A stretch of 64,000 bases of DNA, taken from assembly GCA_944393005.1 (NCBI GenBank), contig CALXYO010000005.1, forward strand, positions 62,001 through 126,000, in the 5' to 3' direction. A program made the position numbers and the translations under genes. The notes beneath the pieces are model-generated. The model searched no databases, was not told the DNA's origin, and was given only the letters and a program-made list of their open reading frames with translations. The stretch is from an uncultured Spirochaetales bacterium (lineage in GTDB: Bacteria; Spirochaetota; Spirochaetia; Sphaerochaetales; Sphaerochaetaceae). The number at the start of each line of letters is the position of its first letter. Within the stretch, counting starts at the first letter, position 1. Shown piece by piece: positions 18,836-27,258 of the stretch.

Positions 18836-19618
18836 TCAGGAAATCACACCGAAGTGCCTGAGTGCGTTCAGAATACCGTCCTCATCAATATGGCTTGTCA
18901 CAAAGCTTGCAGCTTCCCTGACTTCATCGCGGGCATTTCCCATTGCAACTGAATTGCTGAATGCTCTGAGCATCGGGATGTCATTACCACCGTCTCCGAA
19001 GACAATGCAGTTCTCATCACTGTATGAGAATCTGTCAAGGATAGCTTTCACTCCCCTGTCCTTCCCGGCCAGCGGACTCGTGGCATCAACGGCGCTGTCA
19101 TTCCAGCGGCTGAGGACACAGCCTTCCAGAGCATTGGCAATAAGGTCTTCCCTGTCACGGTCTATGAAAAATATAAGCTGGAAAATGTCTTCATCTGTTG
19201 TCTTTCCGACAGGCGGAAGCAACGGGGTGCCGAACTGTTTCTGTGTCTCATACACACCATCATCATAGAAATTCGCATACATCCGTTTTCTTTCAACAAC
19301 TACAAAAGGTATCCTGCATTCATCAAAAAGCCTGCAGGCATTCTCCCTCGCCTTTCCCGTGATTGGAAACGAACTTATGGTATTAAGATCCTTATCAAGG
19401 TTTATGGCTCCGTTCAGCGTGACGAAACCGTCAAACAAAGACCATTCGACAGGAAGCGTCTTCATATCCTCATACTGCCGTCCGGTTGCTATGAAGAGTT
19501 TCATCCCTTTCTCTTTCAATTCAACAAGCGTTTTCCATACTGCCGGTGGAACGCAGTTCTGAGAATGGGAGAACAATGTGTGATCAATGTCGAAAAAGAG
19601 AGCTTTTATATCTGACAT
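18836..19618 (-). CDS. HAD-superfamily (Cof-type) sugar phosphatase
   Basis: About 260 residues carry all HAD motifs: motif I ALFFDIDHTLF (nucleophile Asp and second Asp), motif II FIATGRQYED, Lys of motif III in the GKDRGVKAIL segment and motif IV VFGDGGNDIPML. A type C2 cap lies between them (about 75-185). Such proteins dephosphorylate sugar phosphates or flavin-type phosphates; the substrate cannot be read from sequence. ATG 19618 is chosen because motif I follows directly; an upstream TTG at 19633 is possible, and neither has a strong ribosome site. Confidence 0.88.
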   Translation of the reverse strand: MSDIKALFFDIDHTLFSHSQNCVPPAVWKTLVELKEKGMKLFIATGRQYEDMKTLPVEWSLFDGFVTLNGAINLDKDLNTISSFPITGKARENACRLFDECRIPFVVVERKRMYANFYDDGVYETQKQFGTPLLPPVGKTTDEDIFQLIFFIDRDREDLIANALEGCVLSRWNDSAVDATSPLAGKDRGVKAILDRFSYSDENCIVFGDGGNDIPMLRAFSNSVAMGNARDEVREAASFVTSHIDEDGILNALRHFGVIS

Positions 19619-19639
19619 GTTCAGATTGTACAAAAGAAA

Positions 19640-19673
19640 AATGCAAAAATAAAGACAGCCGCGAAGGGCTGTC
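19640..19673 (-). terminator. Terminator for the small barrel-protein gene
   Basis: Read on the minus strand, GACAGCC-CTTCGC-GGCTGTC is followed by TTTATTTTT. The 7-bp perfect stem and U-rich tail lie 24 bp after the stop at 19697. Confidence 0.88.
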
Positions 19674-19696
19674 CCATGAACTGAGCATCAATGCAA

Positions 19697-20206
19697 TCAG
19701 AAATTCCAGAGTGCTCCGAGATAGAAAGCGAAATCGAAAGAAGGATCCCACTTGTTAGCCTCAAGCATCTGCATGCCGGGAGCAAGACGGAGATACATCG
19801 TTATAGGAACATCGCTGATCTGATTGAAGTTATATTCAATTCCGACAGGTACGATCACGCTAAGATCCGTCTTCACACCGTCATTGAAGGAAATCGCAGT
19901 ATTGACGCCGACACCGACTGTGAGCGGGAACTCAAGACCGCGTCCGCCGTCAATTGTATAGAAATTCCATGATGCTGCGGCATCTCCTGCAAGAGTGAAA
20001 TCACCGTTGAATATATTGAGCATATCGAAACCGAGATTTGCAAGCACGTCAAAATCTCCAAGCCCGAAGCGGAGAGCCACACCAGTATTCGTACCGAGGT
20101 TAAGGCCTACTCCCATTGAATTGTCCTCGCTTACCCCGCCGGCTGCGAATACCGGTGTCATGATAAGTGCGAAAATAACAGCTATAAGCGCAATTTTTTT
20201 CTTCAT
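19697..20206 (-). CDS. Small outer-membrane beta-barrel protein (unknown)
   Basis: A signal peptide (MKKKIALIAVIFALIMTPVFA, predicted cut before AGG) is followed by about 145 residues of glycine-rich alternating strands (MGVGLNLGTNTGVALRFGL; LAGDAAASWNFYTID; FDFAFYLGALWNF). The last strand ends in Phe as in autonomous barrels. ATG 20206 is preferred over 20215 because AAGGAG then lies nine bases away. It is monocistronic, with its own terminator. The family is not identified. Confidence 0.7.
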   Translation of the reverse strand: MKKKIALIAVIFALIMTPVFAAGGVSEDNSMGVGLNLGTNTGVALRFGLGDFDVLANLGFDMLNIFNGDFTLAGDAAASWNFYTIDGGRGLEFPLTVGVGVNTAISFNDGVKTDLSVIVPVGIEYNFNQISDVPITMYLRLAPGMQMLEANKWDPSFDFAFYLGALWNF

Positions 20207-20365
20207 CTGCGTCATCTCCTTGAATAAGATATATATTTAAATATAACCATAATTCTGAGGAAAGTTACATAAATTCTGTGAAACTTTGTCCACTTATGCG
20301 TGAAATCGGTTTGCCGTCCGCAATACCGCCAAAATATGAAGCCTGACTGCTCATCACAAAGCACC

Positions 20366-20395
20366 TTACAAAAAACCGCACCTTCCTGCTATAAT
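20366..20395 (+). promoter_or_regulatory. Promoter of rlmN
   Basis: TTACAA (20366-20371), an 18-bp spacer and an extended -10, TGC-TATAAT (20387-20395), lie 22 bp before the chosen rlmN start. Confidence 0.65.
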
Positions 20396-20417
20396 TCCTT
20401 TGATAAGGAAAGAGCGG

Positions 20418-21440
20418 ATGCCGAGTCTATATGTGAAAAGCGAAGAAGAACTCATGAAGGAACTGAAACTGGAAAAACCGTTTCAGGCAAAACAGATCAT
20501 CTCATGGCTCATGAAAGGAGTCTCAAGCTGGGATGAGATGAGCAATCTGCCTCTCAGTCTGAGAAACAGGCTGAAGGATGAGAACATTCAGATAATCTCA
20601 TCCAGAATAGCGGAAAGGCATGATGACAGAAGCGCCGTAAAACTCCTCATAGAACTTGAGGACAAGTGCCTCATAGAATGCGTGATGCTCTCGGACGGGG
20701 AAGGACGGAAAACCGCATGCATATCATCACAGGTCGGCTGCGCAATGGGATGTGCATTCTGCAAGACCGGCACAATGGGGCTTGTGAGGAACCTGAAAGA
20801 TTACGAGATAGTCGAGCAGATGATCCACCTGCACACCCTTGATCCCCATATAGGACATATCGTCTTCATGGGCATGGGGGAACCTCTTCACAATTTCGCC
20901 TCCCTGATGAGTGCGATAACGTATTTCCACAACCCGGCAACCTTCAATATCTCATACAGGAAGATGACCGTTTCCACCTGCGGTCTTGTCCCTGGTATCA
21001 GACAGCTTGCAGAACTCAATCTCGGCGTGCGTCTTGCCGTCTCGCTGGTAAGCGCGGAAGACGGGACCAGAAGCCGGATAATGAAAGTGAACCGCCGTTA
21101 TCCGCTATCTGAACTGAAAAAGGCTCTCATCTCTTTCCAGCACACCTGTGACAAGAGAATCACGCTGGAATACTGTCTGCTCAGCGGAGTGAACACCACG
21201 AGAGACAGTGCAAAGGCGCTTTTCAACTTCACACAGGGACTTTCTGTGAATGTGAATCTCATCCCATGGAACAGGATTGACGGACTGGAATGGGACACGC
21301 CTTCACGTGATGAGATCAGGGCATTCACCCGCATGCTTGACACATATCACATAAGCTACACGCTGAGACTTCCGAAAGGAAGGGGAATAAGCGGTGCCTG
21401 CGGCCAGCTTGCGACCAGCACGAGGAGAAACGAGGACTGA
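20418..21440 (+). CDS. rlmN: Dual-specificity RNA methyltransferase RlmN
   Basis: This radical-SAM enzyme adds C2-methyl groups to A2503 of 23S rRNA and A37 of tRNAs. The 340 residues show the N-terminal KPFQAKQIISWLMKG segment, the CxxxCxxC cluster motif (CAMGCAFC), GMGEPLHNF, and the C-terminal resolving cysteine in GRGISGACGQLAT. The catalytic cysteine pair and overall length favour RlmN over Cfr. ATG 20418 follows AAGGAA; a TTG at 20400 would add six residues. It converges with the next gene with a two-base gap. Confidence 0.92.
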   Translation: MPSLYVKSEEELMKELKLEKPFQAKQIISWLMKGVSSWDEMSNLPLSLRNRLKDENIQIISSRIAERHDDRSAVKLLIELEDKCLIECVMLSDGEGRKTACISSQVGCAMGCAFCKTGTMGLVRNLKDYEIVEQMIHLHTLDPHIGHIVFMGMGEPLHNFASLMSAITYFHNPATFNISYRKMTVSTCGLVPGIRQLAELNLGVRLAVSLVSAEDGTRSRIMKVNRRYPLSELKKALISFQHTCDKRITLEYCLLSGVNTTRDSAKALFNFTQGLSVNVNLIPWNRIDGLEWDTPSRDEIRAFTRMLDTYHISYTLRLPKGRGISGACGQLATSTRRNED

Positions 21441-21442
21441 CT

Positions 21443-22591
21443 TCATTTCCTTTCCAGCAGCACGGCACTTTCCTCATGACTTGAGGATGGGTAGAAGTCG
21501 AACACCTGTGCCTTTACGATTCTGTAACGCCGGGTCAGCTCCCTCAGATCTGATGCAAGCGTCACACTGTTGCACGAAACATATATGATCCTTTCAGCAT
21601 TCCATGATGCGATGAGCTCAGAGGTATCTTTTCCAAGTCCGGTACGGGGAGGATCCACTATGACTGTATCAACGCTTTTCCTGACTTTTCTGGCCCACGA
21701 TGAAACATCATCGGTATAGAAGGCTGCAGATGGTGCATTCCTGCGGGCAAGCGAGAGACAGTACCGGTCCCTTTCAACCGCGGTGACATCTTTTCCCTCG
21801 TTCTCGAAAAGGGCCGAGAATGTCCCAACCCCGCTGTAGAGATCCATTATCGCATGGCCTTCCGCATTCTCCCTGACAAACCTGAAAAGCTCAGGCAGAA
21901 GATGCGGATTGGACTGGAAAAACACATTGGCGGAAAGATTGAAAACATAAGGACCTATTGTCCTTATCCCCTCATCCTTTTCAATAAGCACCCTGTCATC
22001 CGCATCGAAAAGTGACAGTTCGATGAAACCGGTCTTCGGATTCACTCCTTTGCTGAAAAGGTAGCTCTGCGCACGGGTAAACACCAGTGACGGGTTTGAC
22101 AGGATTTCATTGAGCCTCACGGTGAGAAGCGGACAAGACGACACTTCAACAAGCGAATTTGATTTCTTTGACAGGAAACCCAGCTTCCTGTCCCTGAGTG
22201 ATACATGGATGCGGCAGCGTGCCCTGTAGCCCTCCTTTCTGCCCCATACCGGAGGCAGCATCACAGAAGATATGTCTTCCCCGGTGCTCCTTCTGACCGT
22301 GTTTATGACAATATCCTTCTTGAGGAATGCAGAAGACTCCTCACTGACATAGTCAAAGTCACAGCCGCCGCAGCTGCCCGAATAAGGGCAGGAAGGTTTT
22401 ATCCTCAGCGGACTGTCCTCAAGACGGTGCGCCTCCACAACTTCAATATGGTTCTTCTTCTCTCTTGAGGAAATGATCTCAGCTTCCTCTCCCGGCAGGA
22501 GGGAGGGCACATAAGCAGTCTTTCCATCAATCCGGCAGACTCCGCTTCCTCCTGCCTTCAGGTATTCACATCTTACGCGCAAAGTCTTCAA
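21443..22591 (-). CDS. TrmA/RlmD-family RNA uridine-C5 methyltransferase
   Basis: The 382 residues start with a TRAM domain (~1-55: GGSGVCRIDGKTAYVPSLLPGE). Cysteines for a 4Fe-4S cluster follow (CPYSGSCGGC, then CPL near 155). The SAM domain has MDLYSGVGTFSALF, VIVDPPRTGL and the catalytic YVSCNSVTLASDL. Which of RlmC, RlmD or TrmA activities it has cannot be decided. The start is uncertain: TTG at 22591 lies close to GAGAGG, and TTG 22582 is an alternative. It overlaps the upstream peptidase by 26 bp. Confidence 0.88.
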   Translation of the reverse strand: MKTLRVRCEYLKAGGSGVCRIDGKTAYVPSLLPGEEAEIISSREKKNHIEVVEAHRLEDSPLRIKPSCPYSGSCGGCDFDYVSEESSAFLKKDIVINTVRRSTGEDISSVMLPPVWGRKEGYRARCRIHVSLRDRKLGFLSKKSNSLVEVSSCPLLTVRLNEILSNPSLVFTRAQSYLFSKGVNPKTGFIELSLFDADDRVLIEKDEGIRTIGPYVFNLSANVFFQSNPHLLPELFRFVRENAEGHAIMDLYSGVGTFSALFENEGKDVTAVERDRYCLSLARRNAPSAAFYTDDVSSWARKVRKSVDTVIVDPPRTGLGKDTSELIASWNAERIIYVSCNSVTLASDLRELTRRYRIVKAQVFDFYPSSSHEESAVLLERK

Positions 22592-24290
22592 GCCTCTCTA
22601 CATATTTCCCAATAAGCTCAATGCCCTCCATCCAGAACGATACATCACTGATGTCGCATCCTATGCTCAGTGCCGCATCATCGGCACTGCACATTCCGGT
22701 TATGGAAAGGAGTTTTTCATATTCTGACGCAAAAGCCGCGTCACTGCAGCTGCGGCTGAAGAGAGAAAGAGCAAACAGCTGACCGAAGGCGTATGGATAA
22801 TTGTAATAGCTGAAATCAGCAGAGTAATAATGACTCTTGACTGCCCACATGAGTTCATGCTTGCCTCTCACGGCATCGCCGTAGCTCCTGTCCTGAGCAT
22901 CCTTCATAAGAAGCGACAGCTCATCGGCACTCACCTCACCTTCCCTTCTTTTCTCAAAAAGGCTCTTCTCGAAATAGAAGCGTGACAGGATGTCCACGCA
23001 GACCTGTGCGGCATCCGATACAAATGTCTCGATAATGCTCACCGCTTCCCTTTCATCACTCTCTTTCAGTATTTCACGGAAAACGATCTGCTCGGCAAAT
23101 ATGCTGGCAGTCTCTGCAAGCGTCATCGGATAAGAAGAAAGCAGGGACGGTTTTGACATCACAAGCGAATCATGGTATGCATGGCCGAGTTCATGCGCAA
23201 GAGTAGAGACAGACGAATAGTCGAATGAGAAATTGGTGAACACCCGGCTTTCCTTCACAAGAGGAAATGCACTGTCATATGCACCTCCGCTCTTTCCGCT
23301 GTGCGGAGGGGCATCAATCCATCTGCGCTCAAAGGCTTTCCCTGCAAAATCCCCCATCGCGGAAGAAAAGGATGAATAGCACCTGATTATTATCTCCCTT
23401 GCATCGGCAAATGAATATTCCCTGTGTTCATCCCCTGCCTCAAGCGGAGCAAAAAGATCATACCACTCAAGCACATCAAGTCCGAGGAGAGCCGCTTTTG
23501 CCCTGAAATACCGTCTGAAAACCGGAAGTCCTCTCTCAAGGGCTTCAAGGAGAGCATCGAAGGCCTTCCTTGACAGTCTTGAGATGAAAAGACTGTGCTC
23601 AAGAGGATCTGACCATCCCTGTCTCTTTTCAATCGTCAGGCACGTCCCCTTTATTCCGTTGAGAGCTGCGGCCAGAGCAGTCCTGTTCTCATGAAGGATC
23701 TTTTTCTCCCTTTCATAAGAAGACTTCCTGACATTCCTGTCAGGGCTGTATGCATCGCTGCGCAGCTGTGTCAGCGTGCGCCCGTCATCATTCATGCTGC
23801 TGGTCAGGGCATCAAAAAGACGCGAGAAGGCAGAAGATCCGCTTCTTGCAAGATCAGCGGCAAGGCTTTCCTCTGCAATGCTCATCCTGTGCCGTCCATC
23901 CTCAATCATATGGGAAAGGACATATGCGTAGTCTTTCAGTTCAGGAGAGTTTATCTCATCTTTTCTTTCCATCAGAAAGGAAAGAAAAAGATTCTCGCAT
24001 TCGCTCACTTCAGTACTGTGAGCCTCGACATTGCCTATGGCCCGCACGTATTCCGGATTCGAAGTGTCAGTCGTATAAAGCGCGCCGGTATAAGAGCCAA
24101 GAGTCTCATAAACCGCCAGCAGCCTGTTATAGACATCAATCACTTCGCTCAGAGGACGGGCATCCTCAATCATTTTCCTCACACTGCTGCACAGGGAAGA
24201 GACAGAGGAAAGAGCGGCTTTGAAATCATCACCGTGTACTGATGAGAATATGGTACTGAGATCCCATTCGGGGAGTGTTCTGTCAATCAT
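22566..24290 (-). CDS. M3-family oligoendopeptidase (PepF-like)
   Basis: This cytoplasmic zinc metallopeptidase degrades short peptides. The N-terminal Oligopeptidase_F domain (~65-190) precedes a peptidase M3 domain with the zinc motif HELGHAYHDS and the downstream glutamate region (PMTLAETASIFAEQI). A late SYYNYPYAFGQLFALSL matches the family substrate-binding end. About 574 residues is the usual length. ATG 24290 is chosen because the conserved PEWDLSTIF start follows; a GTG at 24335 overlapping the previous stop is an alternative. It sits downstream of a NitT/TauT-type importer without obvious link. Confidence 0.9.
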   Translation of the reverse strand: MIDRTLPEWDLSTIFSSVHGDDFKAALSSVSSLCSSVRKMIEDARPLSEVIDVYNRLLAVYETLGSYTGALYTTDTSNPEYVRAIGNVEAHSTEVSECENLFLSFLMERKDEINSPELKDYAYVLSHMIEDGRHRMSIAEESLAADLARSGSSAFSRLFDALTSSMNDDGRTLTQLRSDAYSPDRNVRKSSYEREKKILHENRTALAAALNGIKGTCLTIEKRQGWSDPLEHSLFISRLSRKAFDALLEALERGLPVFRRYFRAKAALLGLDVLEWYDLFAPLEAGDEHREYSFADAREIIIRCYSSFSSAMGDFAGKAFERRWIDAPPHSGKSGGAYDSAFPLVKESRVFTNFSFDYSSVSTLAHELGHAYHDSLVMSKPSLLSSYPMTLAETASIFAEQIVFREILKESDEREAVSIIETFVSDAAQVCVDILSRFYFEKSLFEKRREGEVSADELSLLMKDAQDRSYGDAVRGKHELMWAVKSHYYSADFSYYNYPYAFGQLFALSLFSRSCSDAAFASEYEKLLSITGMCSADDAALSIGCDISDVSFWMEGIELIGKYVERLEDFARKM

Positions 24291-24331
24291 GCTCTGAAGT
24301 CTATCAGAAAGATGGATGAAAGTGAAATGAT

Positions 24332-24886
24332 TCACAGCTCAATACAGCCATCCGCAGGAAGAGGAGCGTTTTCATGCGTGACAAGTATTATAGTTCTTCC
24401 ATTCTGGTGCGCTTTGATGAAGCTGCAGGCAAGAAAGATGCTTCTGGCGTCCAGACCTGTGAAAGGTTCATCAAGAAGCACCATGTCGCTGTCGGCCAGC
24501 ATAGCGCGGATCAGGCTCACACGCCTCTTCATGCCTCCCGAGTATTCCCTTATCTTCTTGTAAGGCTCATCAAGGCCCAGATCATTGAAAGCCTCAATGA
24601 TTGCGGCTTTATCACAGCTGCCGCCAAGTGCGTAATACACATTGCTGTATGCACTCATAGTACTGCTGAGCCTGTCCTCCTGAAACACCCATGAGAATTT
24701 AAGAGAGGAAAAATCCCCATTGTCTCCCGCTTCATTCTCCTCAAGAGCCGATATCATGCGCAACAGCGTTGTCTTTCCCCTTCCCGATGGCCCCTGAAGC
24801 ACATATATCTTCCCATTTTCGAGTTCAAGGGAATAATTCTCAAATATTGTCCTTCCGTCAAAATGTTTGGTGAAAACAGCTTTCAT
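24332..24886 (-). CDS. ABC importer ATPase, NitT/TauT type
   Basis: The ATPase is short (184 residues) but complete in motifs: Walker A GPSGRGKTTLL (~33), Q-loop VFQEDRLSS, signature EYSGGMKRRVSLIRAM, Walker B MVLLDEPFTGLD and H-loop ILVTHE. It lacks the C-terminal tail usual in SsuB/TauB proteins. It energises the adjacent permease, whose stop overlaps its start by 4 bp. Substrate unknown. Confidence 0.88.
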   Translation of the reverse strand: MKAVFTKHFDGRTIFENYSLELENGKIYVLQGPSGRGKTTLLRMISALEENEAGDNGDFSSLKFSWVFQEDRLSSTMSAYSNVYYALGGSCDKAAIIEAFNDLGLDEPYKKIREYSGGMKRRVSLIRAMLADSDMVLLDEPFTGLDARSIFLACSFIKAHQNGRTIILVTHENAPLPADGCIEL

Positions 24887-25680
24887 ACAGCCTCCAGACG
24901 ACGCCCCACAGCCCTGATCAGACTCTTCATGACAAACTCAAAACCGACGGAAAGCATGACTATGAGAAGTGTGTATGCAAAGACATCGGCAGTGGCGAAG
25001 AATACCTTCGCCTCATACAGAAGATCACCCATGCTGCCGGAAGGAATCCCTATGACCTCAGCTGCAACCCCGCTTTTCCAGGCAAGGCCGAGTGAAAGGG
25101 ATGAGGATGAGAGAAAGTAAGGATATACCTGCGGAAGATATACAAGACGGAACTTTCTGTATCTTGAAAGGCGGAAGACCCGGCTCATCTCAAGCATGTC
25201 CCTGTCCGTCGAGTCTATGGCACTGAGCAGATTGGTATAGAGAACGGGAAAGACCATCATGAATGAGATTATCACCGAAAGATTCCTCGAGGAGACCCAG
25301 ATGAGGACGACAATGACAATCGACGCGACAGGCACAACCTTGAATGCCTGCACAAGCGGCTCCAGCGCGATTCTCACCCACCTGATGCATGAGGCTGCGG
25401 CAGCCAGGATCACGGCAAGGACAAGGGAGAGAAGAAAACCGCAGCATATCCTCAGTGTGGAGAAAGCCGCGGCATGCCAGACTTCTGCATCCCTCAGAAG
25501 TTCAAGAAGACGTGCAACAACTGTAACAGGAGATACAAGAAGTATCCTCTCCCCGATCACTACGGCGGCAATATGCCAGATAAGAAGCCAGAAAAGTATT
25601 GCCGCCGCTTTGACAACTTTAGAACTGATAGTAGAAATCCTCACCCGGCAGAGCGCCGCCGACAGACGCCGGATTTGCAT
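24883..25680 (-). CDS. ABC importer permease, NitT/TauT (SsuC) type
   Basis: About 265 residues form six hydrophobic segments, with the BPD_transp_1 region including the EAA-like loop DSTDRDMLEMSRVFRLS and then LGLAWKSGVAAEVIGIPSGSMG, hallmarks of SsuC/TauC/ThiX permeases. ATG 25680 is preferred because GAGGTG lies seven bases upstream. This makes a 62-bp overlap with the binding-protein gene; a GTG at 25644 would shorten the overlap. Works with 24332-24886 and 25619-26599. Confidence 0.85.
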   Translation of the reverse strand: MQIRRLSAALCRVRISTISSKVVKAAAILFWLLIWHIAAVVIGERILLVSPVTVVARLLELLRDAEVWHAAAFSTLRICCGFLLSLVLAVILAAAASCIRWVRIALEPLVQAFKVVPVASIVIVVLIWVSSRNLSVIISFMMVFPVLYTNLLSAIDSTDRDMLEMSRVFRLSRYRKFRLVYLPQVYPYFLSSSSLSLGLAWKSGVAAEVIGIPSGSMGDLLYEAKVFFATADVFAYTLLIVMLSVGFEFVMKSLIRAVGRRLEAV

Positions 25681-26599
25681 TGTAAAGCACCTCAAGATAA
25701 AGCGAGAGATCATTCTTCATCTCATCACCCGTTATGCATACTATGTTGCATTCGGGAAGTGCCTTGAGAGCCACAGCTTCCGGTACAATGTCATACTTTC
25801 CCACAAGAGCCGCAGCTTCCTCCAGATTGGCGGAGGTGAACTCAGTGGACTCCTTGTAATCGGCAAGGAAGGCATCGACAGCATCACCGTGCTCTTCGAT
25901 GAAATCCTTGCGTGCGACAATGACACCTGTTATGAGACTTGACTCAGGACTTACCTCGTCCCATGCGTCGTTGAGATCGATGGCGACCCTTATGTCAGGA
26001 TTCTGCATTATGGCAGTGGTGACAAACGGCTGCGGAAGAAGAGCCGCAGAGTTGTCATCATTGACAAGAGCGGCGACACATTCGCTGTGCTCGCTCATCC
26101 ATTCGACCGAGACACTGTCCTTGAGCCCTGCCTGTGTGAGTATGTAGTCAAGGGAGAATTCGGGAGTGGATCCCTTCCCGCTTGCATAAACAGTCTTTCC
26201 GGCAAGATCTTCAAGCGAATGGATGTCATCTCCATTCTCGACAATGTAAAGCACACCCAGTGTGTTTATGGCAAGGACTTCCACATCACCGTCGGTATTG
26301 TTGTATATCACGCTTGCCAGATTGGCGGGAAGCGCCGCGATGTCAACATCTCCCCTGACAAGCAGCGGAGTGATCTCAGTCGGACTTCCGACAATTGTGA
26401 AACTGTAGTCATTTCCGTTCACAGCCGAATTCTCTGCTCTGTCCATAAGCCGGACAAGCCCCATTGCGGTCGGGCCTTTGAGGGCTGCGACATTCACGGC
26501 AGTATTGCCGTCAGCAGAAGTCACTTCATCCACACTCTGTGCACAGAGAGTGAATGAGACACATAATACAAGCAATGCCAGACAAATACGTTTAAGCAT
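25619..26599 (-). CDS. ABC importer substrate-binding protein, NitT/TauT type
   Basis: A signal peptide (MLKRICLALLVLCVSFTLCAQ) is followed by a type II periplasmic binding fold. Recognisable segments are VAALKGPTAMGLVRLM, GSPTEITPLLVRGDVDIAALPANLA and LEDLAGKTVYASGKGSTPEF, the NMT1/SsuA-like pattern. The ligand (anion, sulfonate, pyrimidine or other) cannot be told from sequence. A Cys occurs before the cut site but a standard lipobox is not convincing. ATG 26599 has GAGGAGG upstream and overlaps the Crp-type gene end by 8 bp, so the two are coupled. Confidence 0.87.
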   Translation of the reverse strand: MLKRICLALLVLCVSFTLCAQSVDEVTSADGNTAVNVAALKGPTAMGLVRLMDRAENSAVNGNDYSFTIVGSPTEITPLLVRGDVDIAALPANLASVIYNNTDGDVEVLAINTLGVLYIVENGDDIHSLEDLAGKTVYASGKGSTPEFSLDYILTQAGLKDSVSVEWMSEHSECVAALVNDDNSAALLPQPFVTTAIMQNPDIRVAIDLNDAWDEVSPESSLITGVIVARKDFIEEHGDAVDAFLADYKESTEFTSANLEEAAALVGKYDIVPEAVALKALPECNIVCITGDEMKNDLSLYLEVLYNANPASVGGALPGEDFYYQF

Positions 26600-27206
26600 C
26601 AAGCACCTCCTCAAGTCTGGATCTGTCCAGAACTCTTATTTCATGATTATTCCATTCGACGGCACCGCAATCGCTGAGGAATCTCAGCTCCCTGAAAAGC
26701 GCCGACTTGCCAAGACAGAGATAAGAGGCCATTTCCTCCCGTGAGGAAAATGACAAGCTCTCGTCACCCAGAAGAAAAGCCGCCACCCTCTTCCTGTTCG
26801 ATTTTATCGAAAGAAGGCTTACCCTTGACAGGAGAAAAGCGAGTTTACGGTTGACTGTCGCACAATACGCATGGTAAAGACCGACATGCGCATCCATAAG
26901 AGCCTTCACGGCACTTTTCGGCAGAAGGGTAAGACGGCAGATGCTTCTGGCAATGAGTCTCGTTTTCAGATTGTCATCACAGAACAGGTTTGAAATACCG
27001 AAGGCATCGCCTTCATGAAGAATATTCACAAGACCACCGCTGCGGCTTCTGACCTCAAGAGTTCCGCTTTCTATGATGACAATCATCCTTCCATCTGAAT
27101 ACACATCATCAGCCCTCCTGCCTTTCTGGAGAGTGATGCTTGTCTTTCCATCTATGGGATAAGTCAACAGACGCTCTAAGAATTCCTGCATGGCAGGAAT
27201 GAGCAT
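26592..27206 (-). CDS. Crp/Fnr-family transcriptional regulator
   Basis: The 204 residues have a cyclic-nucleotide-binding-like beta roll (~20-110: GRMIVIIESGTLEVRS, then ILHEGDAFGISNLF) and a C-terminal winged helix (SREEMASYLCLGKSALFRELRFL). It lacks the cysteine set of FNR, and the phosphate-binding Arg-Ser motif of CRP is not obvious, so the effector is unknown. Position and overlap suggest control of the following importer. The start is uncertain between ATG 27206 and ATG 27191. Confidence 0.85.
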   Translation of the reverse strand: MLIPAMQEFLERLLTYPIDGKTSITLQKGRRADDVYSDGRMIVIIESGTLEVRSRSGGLVNILHEGDAFGISNLFCDDNLKTRLIARSICRLTLLPKSAVKALMDAHVGLYHAYCATVNRKLAFLLSRVSLLSIKSNRKRVAAFLLGDESLSFSSREEMASYLCLGKSALFRELRFLSDCGAVEWNNHEIRVLDRSRLEEVLDA

Positions 27207-27244
27207 AACACAAACAAAATCCTCATTTCAAGCGATTATTCCGG

Positions 27245-27256
27245 TCCCATATGGGA
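27245..27256. promoter_or_regulatory. 12-bp perfect palindrome upstream of the Crp-type gene
   Basis: TCCCATATGGGA lies in the 52-bp gap between the NtrC-type gene and the Crp-type gene, 39 bp before the latter. It is not followed by a T-run on either strand, so it is more likely a protein site than a terminator. The binding factor is unknown. Confidence 0.35.
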
Positions 27257-27258
27257 TT

